NCBI GenBank assembly: GCA_001796785.1
Contig: MGNL01000066.1
Span: forward strand, 1 to 18,341
Source: Chloroflexi bacterium RBG_16_51_16
GTDB taxonomy: Bacteria; Chloroflexota; Anaerolineae; Anaerolineales; Villigracilaceae
Direction: 5' to 3'
DNA length: 18,341 nucleotides
The notes under the pieces are model-generated. The model was not told the origin of the DNA and ran no database searches. It was given only the letters and a program-made list of their open reading frames with translations. The translations under genes were made by a program, and so were the position numbers. Shown piece by piece: positions 7,398 to 14,704 of this stretch. Numbering within the stretch: position 1 is the first letter of the stretch; the number at the start of each line of letters is the position of its first letter.

Positions 7398-8498
7398 ATG
7401 CCATACGCGCATATCACCGGTTGGGGTATGTATGTACCCGAGCTTGTGCTTACGAACGAAGATCTCTCCAAAATCGTGGATACGAACGACGAATGGATTC
7501 GCGAACGGACAGGCATTCGTGAACGCCATATCGCCCGGGAAAACGAATATCCCTCAACGCTTGCGGTTCGCGCAGGACTAAAAGCGCTCGATATCGCCAA
7601 TTTACGTCCGACCGAGCTGGATCTGATCATATGCGCAACATCCACACCAGAATATCTCTTGCCGTCAACGGCCAGCATCATCCAGGATCAAATTGGTGCG
7701 ACAAAGGCGGGAGCATTTGATTTGTTGGCTGCATGTACAGGCTTTATCTACGGGCTGAACATGGGCGCTCAATTCATCCGCAGCGGATCGTTGAAAAATA
7801 TAATGGTGATTGGAACAGAAACCTTATCCCGCTTTATAAATTGGAAGGATCGCACCACTTGCATCCTGTTTGGTGATGGCGCAGGTGCATTCGTGCTACA
7901 GGCAAGTGATGAACCGGGCGGTGTCGTCTCAGCGGTCATGCATTCGGATGGATCGGGGGCAAACTTGTTGACCCTGCCTGTAGGTTCAAGGTTTCCTGCA
8001 ACAGAAGAATCGGTTCGCAATAACAAGCACTTTATAGAAATGGATGGGAAGGAAGTTTTTCGATTTGCCACCCGGGTGATGGTCCAGGCTACGAATGAAG
8101 CCTTAAAAGCTGCAGGATGGACACTCGAGGATGTACAATGGGTGATCCCTCACCAGGCTAACCTGAGGATTATTGATTCTGCGGCACGGGGTCTCAAATT
8201 ACCACTTGAAAGGTTCATAATCAATATTGATCGGTACGGTAACACTTCAACCGCTTCGATTCCGATGGCTGCAGTCGAGGCGGTTGAAAATGGATCCATC
8301 AAGCCAGGAGATAAAATCGTACTCGTAGGATTTGGGGGAGGCTTAACCTGGGGTGCACTCACCGCCGAATGGACCGGACCACTGCCTGACAGGCGGCCGG
8401 TACATCCACAGCGATATCGCACGCTTGCCCGTGTTCGTTCTATCTTCAGGCGCTTGCTTCGGTTCATCGAAGGGATATTCTTTCGCCGGGAACTATGA
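7398..8498 (+). CDS. fabH: Beta-ketoacyl-ACP synthase III (KAS III) with arginine-rich C-terminal tail
   Basis: Starts fatty acid chains by condensing an acyl-CoA with malonyl-ACP. The triad is intact: Cys113 in AACTGF, His252 in PHQANLRI, Asn282 in YGNTSTASIP. The early motif NDEWIRERTGIRERH (30-44) is also characteristic. AAGGAG at 7387-7392, five bases before the ATG, is the best ribosome binding site in the window. The family usually ends near residue 317-335; here about 36 extra residues follow the last core strand (331-366), containing eleven arginines and no lysine and ending in a likely amphipathic helix. The tail is in frame with no sign of frameshift and may bind membrane or nucleic acid. 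The primer (acetyl or branched acyl) cannot be read from sequence. Confidence 0.95.
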   Translation: MPYAHITGWGMYVPELVLTNEDLSKIVDTNDEWIRERTGIRERHIARENEYPSTLAVRAGLKALDIANLRPTELDLIICATSTPEYLLPSTASIIQDQIGATKAGAFDLLAACTGFIYGLNMGAQFIRSGSLKNIMVIGTETLSRFINWKDRTTCILFGDGAGAFVLQASDEPGGVVSAVMHSDGSGANLLTLPVGSRFPATEESVRNNKHFIEMDGKEVFRFATRVMVQATNEALKAAGWTLEDVQWVIPHQANLRIIDSAARGLKLPLERFIINIDRYGNTSTASIPMAAVEAVENGSIKPGDKIVLVGFGGGLTWGALTAEWTGPLPDRRPVHPQRYRTLARVRSIFRRLLRFIEGIFFRREL

Positions 8499-8504
8499 AT
8501 GTAG

Positions 8505-8548
8505 GGAGGTGAGCTGGATCGATGGCGAAACCTCCTGGATTATGGTAG
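8505..8548 (+). other. Possible eight-codon leader peptide with strong ribosome binding site and hairpin
   Basis: In the 81-base gap between fabH and tatA, GGAGGT (8505-8510) stands 11 bases before an ATG at 8522 that opens an eight-residue frame, MAKPPGLW, ending in TAG at 8546-8548. ACCTCC (8530-8535), which encodes part of the Pro-Pro pair, is perfectly complementary to the GGAGGT, so the site could fold on itself. Pro-Pro-Gly is a known EF-P-dependent stall motif. Translation of so short a frame cannot be shown from sequence and chance is a real alternative. Confidence 0.25.
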
Positions 8549-8564
8549 GATAAAAAGGCAACCG

Positions 8565-8573
8565 AAAAAGGAG
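8565..8573 (+). promoter_or_regulatory. Ribosome binding site that decides the tatA start
   Basis: AAAAAGGAG directly abuts an ATG at 8574, too close for initiation, but lies six bases before the in-frame ATG at 8580. This places the tatA start at 8580. Confidence 0.75.
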
Positions 8574-8579
8574 ATGAGC

Positions 8580-8765
8580 ATGCCTCGTTTAGGTGGTTGG
8601 GAATGGATTATCATCCTGGTAATCATTCTCCTGATATTTGGGCCAGGACGAATCGGTAAAGTAGCCGGTGAGCTTGGTAAGAGCATCAAGGCGTTCCGCA
8701 GCGGTTTAAGTGGACAAGATGGGGAAGAAGGAAAATCGGAATCCGAGGATAAGAAAAAAGAATAA
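8580..8765 (+). CDS. tatA: Twin-arginine translocase subunit TatA/TatE-like
   Basis: Forms the protein-conducting assembly of the twin-arginine export system in the cytoplasmic membrane. The 61-residue product shows the family plan: a short periplasmic N-terminus, one membrane helix (WIIILVIILLIF, about 8-19), the hinge FGPGRIG with the conserved Phe-Gly-Pro, an amphipathic helix (KVAGELGKSIKAFRSG), and an acidic/lysine-rich cytoplasmic tail. The length is at the short end for TatA, so a TatA or TatE role is more likely than TatB. No tatC is in the window. The gene is followed by a strong terminator 16 bases after its stop. The upstream 81-base gap may carry its control region. Confidence 0.88.
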   Translation: MPRLGGWEWIIILVIILLIFGPGRIGKVAGELGKSIKAFRSGLSGQDGEEGKSESEDKKKE

Positions 8766-8781
8766 ATCACCATAGTCGTTG

Positions 8782-8818
8782 AAAATGACCTTTCGGTGTT
8801 CCGAAAGGTCATTTTTTT
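8782..8818 (+). terminator. Strong Rho-independent terminator, shared by convergent genes
   Basis: A perfect 15-bp stem (8782-8796 with 8801-8815) closes on a TGTT tetraloop and runs into seven thymines (8812-8818). It ends transcription of tatA on the + strand. The - strand gene yyaL ends inside its right arm (stop at 8809-8811), so the same hairpin, with four thymines after it on the - strand, may act in both directions. Confidence 0.92.
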
Positions 8819-10860
8819 ATTTGTTGAAAAAGTTCTTCAACGTTATCCACAGGTTTACGACAGGTGAAATTTTCACAGTAATACGCCGTCGTGCGACCAT
8901 TAAGCAGTTTTCGGTCAAGGGTAATTGGAGGCGACGATTCCAGCGGTGGGTGGCTTGTAACAGCTACGACCAATTCGGGGTCTAAATTGGAATTTATGAG
9001 GGTTTCAAAATCCTTAAAGGATTGGTCGTCCTTATTACGGACAACCACAAGGGTTTTCATTGGAGAACTAAAAACCGCGAAATTGGACAACCAATATGAA
9101 AATGAATGGGGGTATCGCTTTGTTTGCACGGCCGCGATTGAGAGCGCTTTTTCAGCAAGCGACGAATAATCTGGGTTACCGGTCAGGGCTGCCATTTTTA
9201 AAAGCACTGCACAAGCAAGCGCGTTCCCAGAAGGTGTGGCGTTATCCTGTAAATCCTTAGGTTTTATAATTAATAAAGACGAGTCAGAGGGTACATCATA
9301 AAAACCACCAACCGGGTCCTCGAACTTCTGGCGCATCTCATTAAAAAGCAACACTGCCTTAGAAAACCAACTCACGTTGTAATCCACCTGGTATAGATCG
9401 ATCAAGGCTAAAATGATCGAAGCATAATCCTCCAGGAAGACCTCATTTATAACCCTTCCATCCCGCCAGCTCCGATGGAGACCTCCATCCGTGTAAAGGT
9501 GGGTCAAAATAAAATCCGCGCTGCGCGTAGCCATTCTGAGGTAATTATTTGCTTTCTTCTTATCTTCCAAAAACCTAGCGGCTTGTGCGAGCGTGGATAT
9601 CATGAGTCCATTCCAGGAACATAGGATCTTGTCGTCTGTATTCGGGCGGATCCTCTCAGCCCGGATAGCAAGCAGCTTGCGGTTGCATTTCGCAATACGA
9701 TTCGATATTTCGCTCCGTTCGATATTAAATCGGGCCGCTAGAGTCGCATCATCAAGAGACCGTTGAAGAATGATCTTGCCTTCCCAATTCCCATTAACGA
9801 GAAGCCCAAAGGCTTGTTTGTATAGCTCAAAATCCGGTCCCAATACCTTCTCGATCTCAAAATATTCCCAGGCATAGAATTTTCCTTCGACTCCTTCAGA
9901 ATCAGCGTCCAAACTGGAATAAAAACCGCCCTCGGAATGGCTCAATTCTCGGGAAATGAAATCGAGGGTTTCGGTAACGATAATTTCGAAAAAAGGATCC
10001 TTTGTCAACTGCCAGGCATGCAAGTAGACCTTTGCCAGGAGGGCGTTGTCATAGAGCATTTTTTCAAAATGAGGAATATGCCAGGTGGCATCCGTTGAAT
10101 ATCTGGAGAAACCACCTCCTACAACATCGTACATGCCCCCACGGGAAATTGCCTTCAAATTATGGCTAACCAGATTTCCGAGTTCGATACTCCGCTCTTT
10201 TCTTGAAGCCCCATAGCTGAGTAAAAAATCAAGGCTCATGGCCTGAGGAAATTTAGGCGCGGATCCCCAGCCGCCTCCATCCCAGTCATACGTATCGACT
10301 AGAGATTGGACTGCACCATCAAGTATATTCGCCGGCAAGACAGACTCGACTTGCTGGTTCTGATGCCTATTATCCAGTGATTGAGTGATGTGCTCACCAG
10401 AATTCGTAATTTTCTCGCGATCCTCAATCCATGATTGAGAAATTGATGTCAAGACTTGTCGAAATGACGGAAGGTTATAGCGAGCGACCGGTGGGAAATA
10501 GGTACCCGCATAGAAAGGTTTCAAATCCGGAGTTAGGAATACCGACATGGGCCAGCCGCCTGAACCTGTCATGGATGTTACCGCTTGCATATAGATTGAA
10601 TCAAGATCTGGTCGTTCTTCTCGGTCCACCTTGATGTTTACAAATCCAGCATTCATAAGGCTGGCGATTTCTGGATCTTCGAATGATTCATGTGCCATAA
10701 CATGGCACCAGTGGCAAGCTGCATAACCGATGCTCAGGAAAATTGGTTTTTGCTCCAACCGAGCCTTGTTAATTGCTTCATTTCCCCATGGGTACCAATT
10801 TACCGGATTGTTCGCATGTTGAATTAAGTAAGGAGAGGTACTTTCTATTAGACGATTCAT
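8809..10860 (-). CDS. Thioredoxin-fold protein of the YyaL/SPATA20 family (DUF255)
   Basis: Product of 683 residues, the usual length for this family (bacterial YyaL, animal SPATA20). The N-terminal part is a thioredoxin-like domain beginning NRLIESTSPYLIQHANNPV and carrying Cys49 and Cys52 in ACHWCH, then a conserved GGWPMSVFLTPD block near residue 100-111. The C-terminal two thirds is an (alpha/alpha)6-barrel-like domain of the glycosidase/N-acylglucosamine-epimerase type, with GGGFSRYSTDATWHIPHFEKM and LCSWNGLM-type motifs. The biochemical role of the family is not established. The ATG at 10860 matches the family's N-terminus, but no ribosome binding site precedes it; an AT-rich -10-like stretch (TAATATTAT on the - strand) ends only six bases before it, so a leaderless transcript is possible. 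Confidence 0.92.
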   Translation of the reverse strand: MNRLIESTSPYLIQHANNPVNWYPWGNEAINKARLEQKPIFLSIGYAACHWCHVMAHESFEDPEIASLMNAGFVNIKVDREERPDLDSIYMQAVTSMTGSGGWPMSVFLTPDLKPFYAGTYFPPVARYNLPSFRQVLTSISQSWIEDREKITNSGEHITQSLDNRHQNQQVESVLPANILDGAVQSLVDTYDWDGGGWGSAPKFPQAMSLDFLLSYGASRKERSIELGNLVSHNLKAISRGGMYDVVGGGFSRYSTDATWHIPHFEKMLYDNALLAKVYLHAWQLTKDPFFEIIVTETLDFISRELSHSEGGFYSSLDADSEGVEGKFYAWEYFEIEKVLGPDFELYKQAFGLLVNGNWEGKIILQRSLDDATLAARFNIERSEISNRIAKCNRKLLAIRAERIRPNTDDKILCSWNGLMISTLAQAARFLEDKKKANNYLRMATRSADFILTHLYTDGGLHRSWRDGRVINEVFLEDYASIILALIDLYQVDYNVSWFSKAVLLFNEMRQKFEDPVGGFYDVPSDSSLLIIKPKDLQDNATPSGNALACAVLLKMAALTGNPDYSSLAEKALSIAAVQTKRYPHSFSYWLSNFAVFSSPMKTLVVVRNKDDQSFKDFETLINSNLDPELVVAVTSHPPLESSPPITLDRKLLNGRTTAYYCENFTCRKPVDNVEELFQQIKK

Positions 10861-10883
10861 GGAGAATAATATTACTTCATGAT

Positions 10884-10919
10884 AAAAAGTGGAGCCTCCA
10901 TATGCTTACTGGAGGCTTC
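10884..10919 (-). terminator. Rho-independent terminator between the heme-oxygenase-fold gene and yyaL-type gene
   Basis: On the - strand AGCCTCCA and TGGAGGCT (10917-10910 and 10900-10893) form a perfect 8-bp stem, extended to 10 bp by a G-T and a G-C pair, with a nine-base loop and a downstream TTTTT (10888-10884). It starts 10 bases after the stop of the upstream gene, so the downstream gene needs its own promoter or read-through. Confidence 0.8.
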
Positions 10920-10928
10920 ATAATTCTA

Positions 10929-11525
10929 TTACATCATTTTACCGGTATTTGTATGGATACCGGATAAAGCCTGCCATAGCGCGATGCTCGTTTTTTCGCA
11001 AGCCTCAAGGGCAAGAGTTTGATCTGGCAGGTCAAGCTCTGAAATCGCATGAGCCAACCTCGACGACTCCTCCCAATTCCCGGCATGAGCTTTGAAATAA
11101 TTCTCGCAATCTTCAGGGTAGCTATAATGCGCTCTCAATCCTTCCAGCTTGCTCTTTGAAGTTGCCGGTTGTTGGATTTCAAAGGCATACAGTGCGCCCA
11201 GTGCTTGAGCAGGTTTGGTAAAGAATTCCTTCGTCTGCCCGATCAGGCCGGATGTTTCTTCGAGAAGGGGTTGGCCGATCGTGGTATTTAATCCATGCGC
11301 AAACGAATCCCAAAGCTCATTATGCTCCTCTTCTTCAAACGCAGTTGCTTCGTCGCCAATGGTCGACCAGCCTTGAGGAATCAGCCGGATAAAATTTCCA
11401 TATTCACTAGCATAAAGCTGAAGCGCTTCCTTGCTCAGTGTTCCATCGCTCCAGGCTTCATAAAATGGGTGTTTTAGTAGATGCCATTTTTCAATTATCC
11501 GGTCAAGTTCTTTTCTAATAACCAT
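10929..11525 (-). CDS. Heme-oxygenase-fold protein (TenA/PqqC/CADD-like)
   Basis: A 198-residue helical protein resembling the PqqC/TenA/CADD group of heme-oxygenase-fold oxidases. Recognisable features are KHPFYEAWSDGTLS (18-31), an acidic stretch ending in His68 (EEEEHNELW), ALYAFEIQQP with Glu116, the SKLEGLRAHY segment, and YFKAH with His147. In CADD-type diiron proteins the last helix reads H-x3-D-x2-H; here the positions after His147 hold Trp151 and Ser154, so two expected metal ligands seem missing. It may bind metal differently, act without metal, or use a cofactor. AAAGGAG ten bases before the ATG is a good ribosome binding site. It is divergent from the aminotransferase gene, and a dyad lies in its promoter region. 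I cannot name its substrate; thiaminase, pABA synthesis and oxidative decarboxylation all remain possible. Confidence 0.75.
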   Translation of the reverse strand: MVIRKELDRIIEKWHLLKHPFYEAWSDGTLSKEALQLYASEYGNFIRLIPQGWSTIGDEATAFEEEEHNELWDSFAHGLNTTIGQPLLEETSGLIGQTKEFFTKPAQALGALYAFEIQQPATSKSKLEGLRAHYSYPEDCENYFKAHAGNWEESSRLAHAISELDLPDQTLALEACEKTSIALWQALSGIHTNTGKMM

Positions 11526-11546
11526 GATTGTTTGTCTCCTTTATCA

Positions 11547-11572
11547 ATATTTGGATAATATTACTCCAATAT
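11547..11572. promoter_or_regulatory. Candidate operator dyad upstream of the heme-oxygenase-fold gene
   Basis: TTGGA (11551-11555) and TCCAA (11565-11569) flank the palindrome TAATATTA (11556-11563), and the symmetry continues outward as ATAT on both sides. It lies about 22-46 bases before the - strand ATG, overlapping where that gene's -10 region and transcription start should be. This fits a repressor site; the regulator is unknown. Confidence 0.4.
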
Positions 11573-11719
11573 CAAACAAACTAAAATTAGATTTATGTTT
11601 TATTTATGTATCAACATTACACAGCCTGTTTATGACACATGAATGATGATGATAGACAATTGCACAAATAAATCCACACTGAATCCGTATGGAGAAAAAT
11701 GGTACCTGTGCATGCCTAA

Positions 11720-11748
11720 TTAGAACCCTCAGGCATACCAGTTATAAT
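11720..11748 (+). promoter_or_regulatory. Candidate promoter of the aminotransferase gene
   Basis: TATAAT at 11743-11748 is a perfect -10 box 37 bases before the ATG at 11786. The -35 position 17 bases upstream reads TTAGAA (11720-11725), a weak match. The rest of the 260-base divergent intergenic region (11526-11785) is AT-rich and has no coding frame I would support; an imperfect dyad ATGCCT/AGGCAT (11712-11717, 11731-11736) overlaps the -35 region. Confidence 0.35.
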
Positions 11749-11785
11749 AAAACCTCAAGATTTAATAATTGGGCAGGGATAACCC

Positions 11786-13003
11786 ATGCGAATCAGTAAA
11801 CTGGCATCAGAAATTTCAGAATCTCCTACCCTGGCACTGAATGAGGAAGCGCGCTTGCTCCGAGAAAGAGGTGAGCCTGTTATTCACCTAGGTATCGGTG
11901 AGCCGAAGAATAAGACCCCTATCAATGCCATACTGTCATCGGCCGCGAAATTGACAAGCGGGGAAGTGAAATACACTCCAACGGATGGTGTCCCGTCTTT
12001 AAAAAAAGCAATCATCCGATACACTGAAGAAAATTATGACCGGTTGGTTGCACCGGAAAACGTTATCGTCACGAACGGCGCCAAGCAGTCTCTGTTTAAT
12101 ATCTTCTTCAGCGTATTGAATCCCCAGGACGAGGTAATTATTTTGGCGCCTTATTGGGTTTCATACCCTGAAATTGTCAAAATGTGTTACGGAAAACCCG
12201 TTATCGTAACGCCCGAGGATGGTACATTCATTCCCGCATTCAGTGAAATAGAAAGGGCGGTTACTGGTTATACGCGGGCGATCATTATCAACAGCCCGAA
12301 TAATCCTTCCGGAGCCATTTATCCACCCGAGTTAGTCCAAAAACTGGTTGAGTTCTGTGAGCAAAAAGGAATATTCCTTGTTTGCGACGATATCTATCAA
12401 AAGCTTGTCTTCGATCGCAGAGAAGTTATACCCGCCTTCCGTTTCACGAAGAACGACATTGAGGATTCTCACCTTCTCATTGTTAATGGAGTGGCAAAGA
12501 TTTATGGAATGACCGGCTTCCGAATAGGCTGGGTGATCGGACCGAAGCCTTTAGTGCGTGTGATGACCAACATTACGGCCCAAACGACATCAGGTGTGTC
12601 CCCGGTATCGCAGGCGGCCGCGGAAGGGGCACTGAATGGCATGCAATCCGTGGTGGAGGCAATCCGGTTACATATAGAAAACAACCGCAATGTCCTGCTC
12701 CAGGAGATGAAATCCTTAACCGGCGCACGGTTGATCCCGCCTGAAGGCACGTTTTATGCGCTCCCTGACCTACGCGCCTTTAATAACGACTCAGTTGCAT
12801 TATCAAATCTATTACTTAAAAAAGCACTGGTCGTGACAGTGCCTGGCAAGGAGTTTGGAATGGAAGGACATATCCGGCTGTCTATTTCCGGCTCTGTGAA
12901 GGATATTACAGAAGGTATTTCCCGAATAAAATGGGCGCTCGATCCATCCAGCCCGAATGAGATTTACATCGGAGACCGGAAAATGATACGGGATTGGATT
13001 TGA
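11786..13003 (+). CDS. Aspartate-type aminotransferase (class I, PLP-dependent)
   Basis: Cytoplasmic pyridoxal-phosphate enzyme, 405 residues, of the fold-type I aspartate aminotransferase subgroup common in bacteria (AspC of the Thermus/Bacillus type). Signatures are LGIGEP near 35-40, YTPTDGVPSLKKAI, the cofactor contacts TNGAKQSLFN and INSPNNPSG, the Schiff-base Lys238 in VNGVAKIYGMTGFRIGW (the usual Ser before Lys is Ala237 here), and carboxylate-binding Arg364 in HIRLSIS. Likely it interconverts aspartate and oxaloacetate, but prephenate, alanine or other specificities in the subgroup cannot be excluded. AGGGA about eight bases before the ATG is the ribosome binding site. It is followed after 47 bases by PEP carboxykinase, which consumes oxaloacetate. 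Confidence 0.93.
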   Translation: MRISKLASEISESPTLALNEEARLLRERGEPVIHLGIGEPKNKTPINAILSSAAKLTSGEVKYTPTDGVPSLKKAIIRYTEENYDRLVAPENVIVTNGAKQSLFNIFFSVLNPQDEVIILAPYWVSYPEIVKMCYGKPVIVTPEDGTFIPAFSEIERAVTGYTRAIIINSPNNPSGAIYPPELVQKLVEFCEQKGIFLVCDDIYQKLVFDRREVIPAFRFTKNDIEDSHLLIVNGVAKIYGMTGFRIGWVIGPKPLVRVMTNITAQTTSGVSPVSQAAAEGALNGMQSVVEAIRLHIENNRNVLLQEMKSLTGARLIPPEGTFYALPDLRAFNNDSVALSNLLLKKALVVTVPGKEFGMEGHIRLSISGSVKDITEGISRIKWALDPSSPNEIYIGDRKMIRDWI

Positions 13004-13050
13004 ATCATAGTATTTCCCGTTGACTAAAAGGAACATAGAGACCATTTAAC

Positions 13051-14697
13051 ATGAATAACCTGCTCAATATAAAGACTCCTGCTGAGTTGATCGCGCAATT
13101 CAGAAAAGCGGATTACAACCTGTCCAATCACGGCATAAGTAATTTACGGCTGGCATATTGGAATCTACCCACGGAGGCACTATACGAGGAAGCGATTTTC
13201 AGAAACGAGGGTGCAACGGTCATGGGCGGACCACTCGTTGCGAACACAGGGAAACATACAGCACGATCAGCCAACGATAAATTTATTGTACGGGAAGCTG
13301 AGTCGGAAGGGCATGTCTGGTGGGGTGTGTATAACCGTCCGATGGAAGCAGTAAAGTTTGAGAATTTGTTCACCCGCTTACTCGGCCACTTGCAAGGAAG
13401 GGATGTTTTCGTTCAAGATGTATACGCCGGCGCAGACGAGAAATACAGGCTGCCTGTCCGAATCGTTACGCAACTAGCATGGCACAGCATGTTTGCCCGC
13501 AATATGTTCCTTCAACCGAAATCTCTGGAGGAATACGAACGATTTGTTCCTGAGTTTACGATACTCGGAATGCCTGATTTTAAAGCAGCTCCTTCGATCG
13601 ACAACACCGCCAGCGATACTTATATCTGCCTGTCTTTTGCTAAAAAGCTCGCGATTATTGGGAATACGGCTTACGCCGGAGAGCTAAAAAAGTCGGTCTT
13701 TACGATATTAAATTATCTTTTACCGCTGGAGGGGGTGTTATCCATGCACTGTTCCGCCAATGTCGATCCAAAGGACACCAACGATGTTGCGCTTTTCTTT
13801 GGATTATCTGGAACAGGAAAAACGACCCTCTCTGCGGACCCTACCCGCAGATTAATCGGTGACGACGAGCACGGCTGGAGCGATGAAGGTGTGTTTAATT
13901 TCGAGGCGGGTTGTTACGCAAAGGTTATCGGCTTATCCGCCTCCTCTGAACCACAAATTCATGCTACAACCAGGATGTTCGGTACGATTTTGGAAAACGT
14001 ACCATTTGATCCGGTAACAAGGCATATCGACCTGGATGATGAATCAATAACCGAAAACACACGCGCTTCTTATCCGTTGGAATATATCTCCAATTCGATT
14101 CCAGAAAAGAAATCAGGACACCCTCGAAATATCATCCTGCTGACATGCGATGCCAGCGGGGTTATGCCACCAATAGCCCGGCTAACAACAAACCAAGCGC
14201 TCTACCAGTTTATTTCAGGATATACATCGAAAATTGCCGGAACCGAAGTTGGGTTGGGTAAGGAGCCTGAAATTACTTTTTCTGCTTGTTTTGGCGGTCC
14301 TTTCATGGTGCATCATCCTTACCGCTATGCGGAAATCTTGAAGAGGAAGATCGAGCGGTATCAAGTTGTTTGTTGGCTTGTGAATACAGGTTGGGTGGGT
14401 GGTCCTTATGGTGTAGGAAAACGCATCAGTATTAGACACACTCGAAGTTTGCTGAGCGCAGCATTGACAGGCAAACTTGCGAATGTGAGCTATGCAAAGG
14501 ATCCAATATTCGGCTTCGAAGTGCCAGTTGAATGCCCGGATGTGCCCGCCGAGGTGTTAAATCCTTCCAGCTCGTGGGCGGACAAATCCGAATACAATCG
14601 GCGTTATAAAGACCTGGCGCAACGATTTGTTGATAATTTCAAGAAATTCGAAGATGGGACGCCTGAAGAAGTGGTTGATGCAGGACCGCACATCTAA
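13051..14697 (+). CDS. pckA: Phosphoenolpyruvate carboxykinase (ATP)
   Basis: Converts oxaloacetate and ATP to PEP, CO2 and ADP (gluconeogenesis, or the reverse in anaerobic CO2 fixation). The 548 residues fit the ATP-dependent family. Visible motifs are TARSANDKFIV near 70-80 (the RS.xDK phosphate/oxaloacetate site), the PEPCK-specific P-loop GLSGTGKTTL at 251-260 with Lys257, the metal-binding kinase-2 GDDEHGW with Asp271/Asp272, ENTRASYP with the ATP-binding Arg, and the adenine-binding region NTGWVGGPYGVGKR. The GTP-dependent form lacks this P-loop wording. The nearest ribosome binding site AAGGA (13027-13031) is somewhat distant. It sits directly behind the aminotransferase, together forming an aspartate-to-PEP route. 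Its stop is seven bases from the stop of a convergent gene, with no clear terminator between. Confidence 0.97.
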   Translation: MNNLLNIKTPAELIAQFRKADYNLSNHGISNLRLAYWNLPTEALYEEAIFRNEGATVMGGPLVANTGKHTARSANDKFIVREAESEGHVWWGVYNRPMEAVKFENLFTRLLGHLQGRDVFVQDVYAGADEKYRLPVRIVTQLAWHSMFARNMFLQPKSLEEYERFVPEFTILGMPDFKAAPSIDNTASDTYICLSFAKKLAIIGNTAYAGELKKSVFTILNYLLPLEGVLSMHCSANVDPKDTNDVALFFGLSGTGKTTLSADPTRRLIGDDEHGWSDEGVFNFEAGCYAKVIGLSASSEPQIHATTRMFGTILENVPFDPVTRHIDLDDESITENTRASYPLEYISNSIPEKKSGHPRNIILLTCDASGVMPPIARLTTNQALYQFISGYTSKIAGTEVGLGKEPEITFSACFGGPFMVHHPYRYAEILKRKIERYQVVCWLVNTGWVGGPYGVGKRISIRHTRSLLSAALTGKLANVSYAKDPIFGFEVPVECPDVPAEVLNPSSSWADKSEYNRRYKDLAQRFVDNFKKFEDGTPEEVVDAGPHI

Positions 14698-14704
14698 TCC
14701 AGGT

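Noticed and set aside
11712..11736. Imperfect dyad ATGCCT/AGGCAT ahead of the aminotransferase gene as a separate operator
   Set aside because: Only six base pairs with a 13-base loop; expected often by chance, so it is only mentioned with the promoter.
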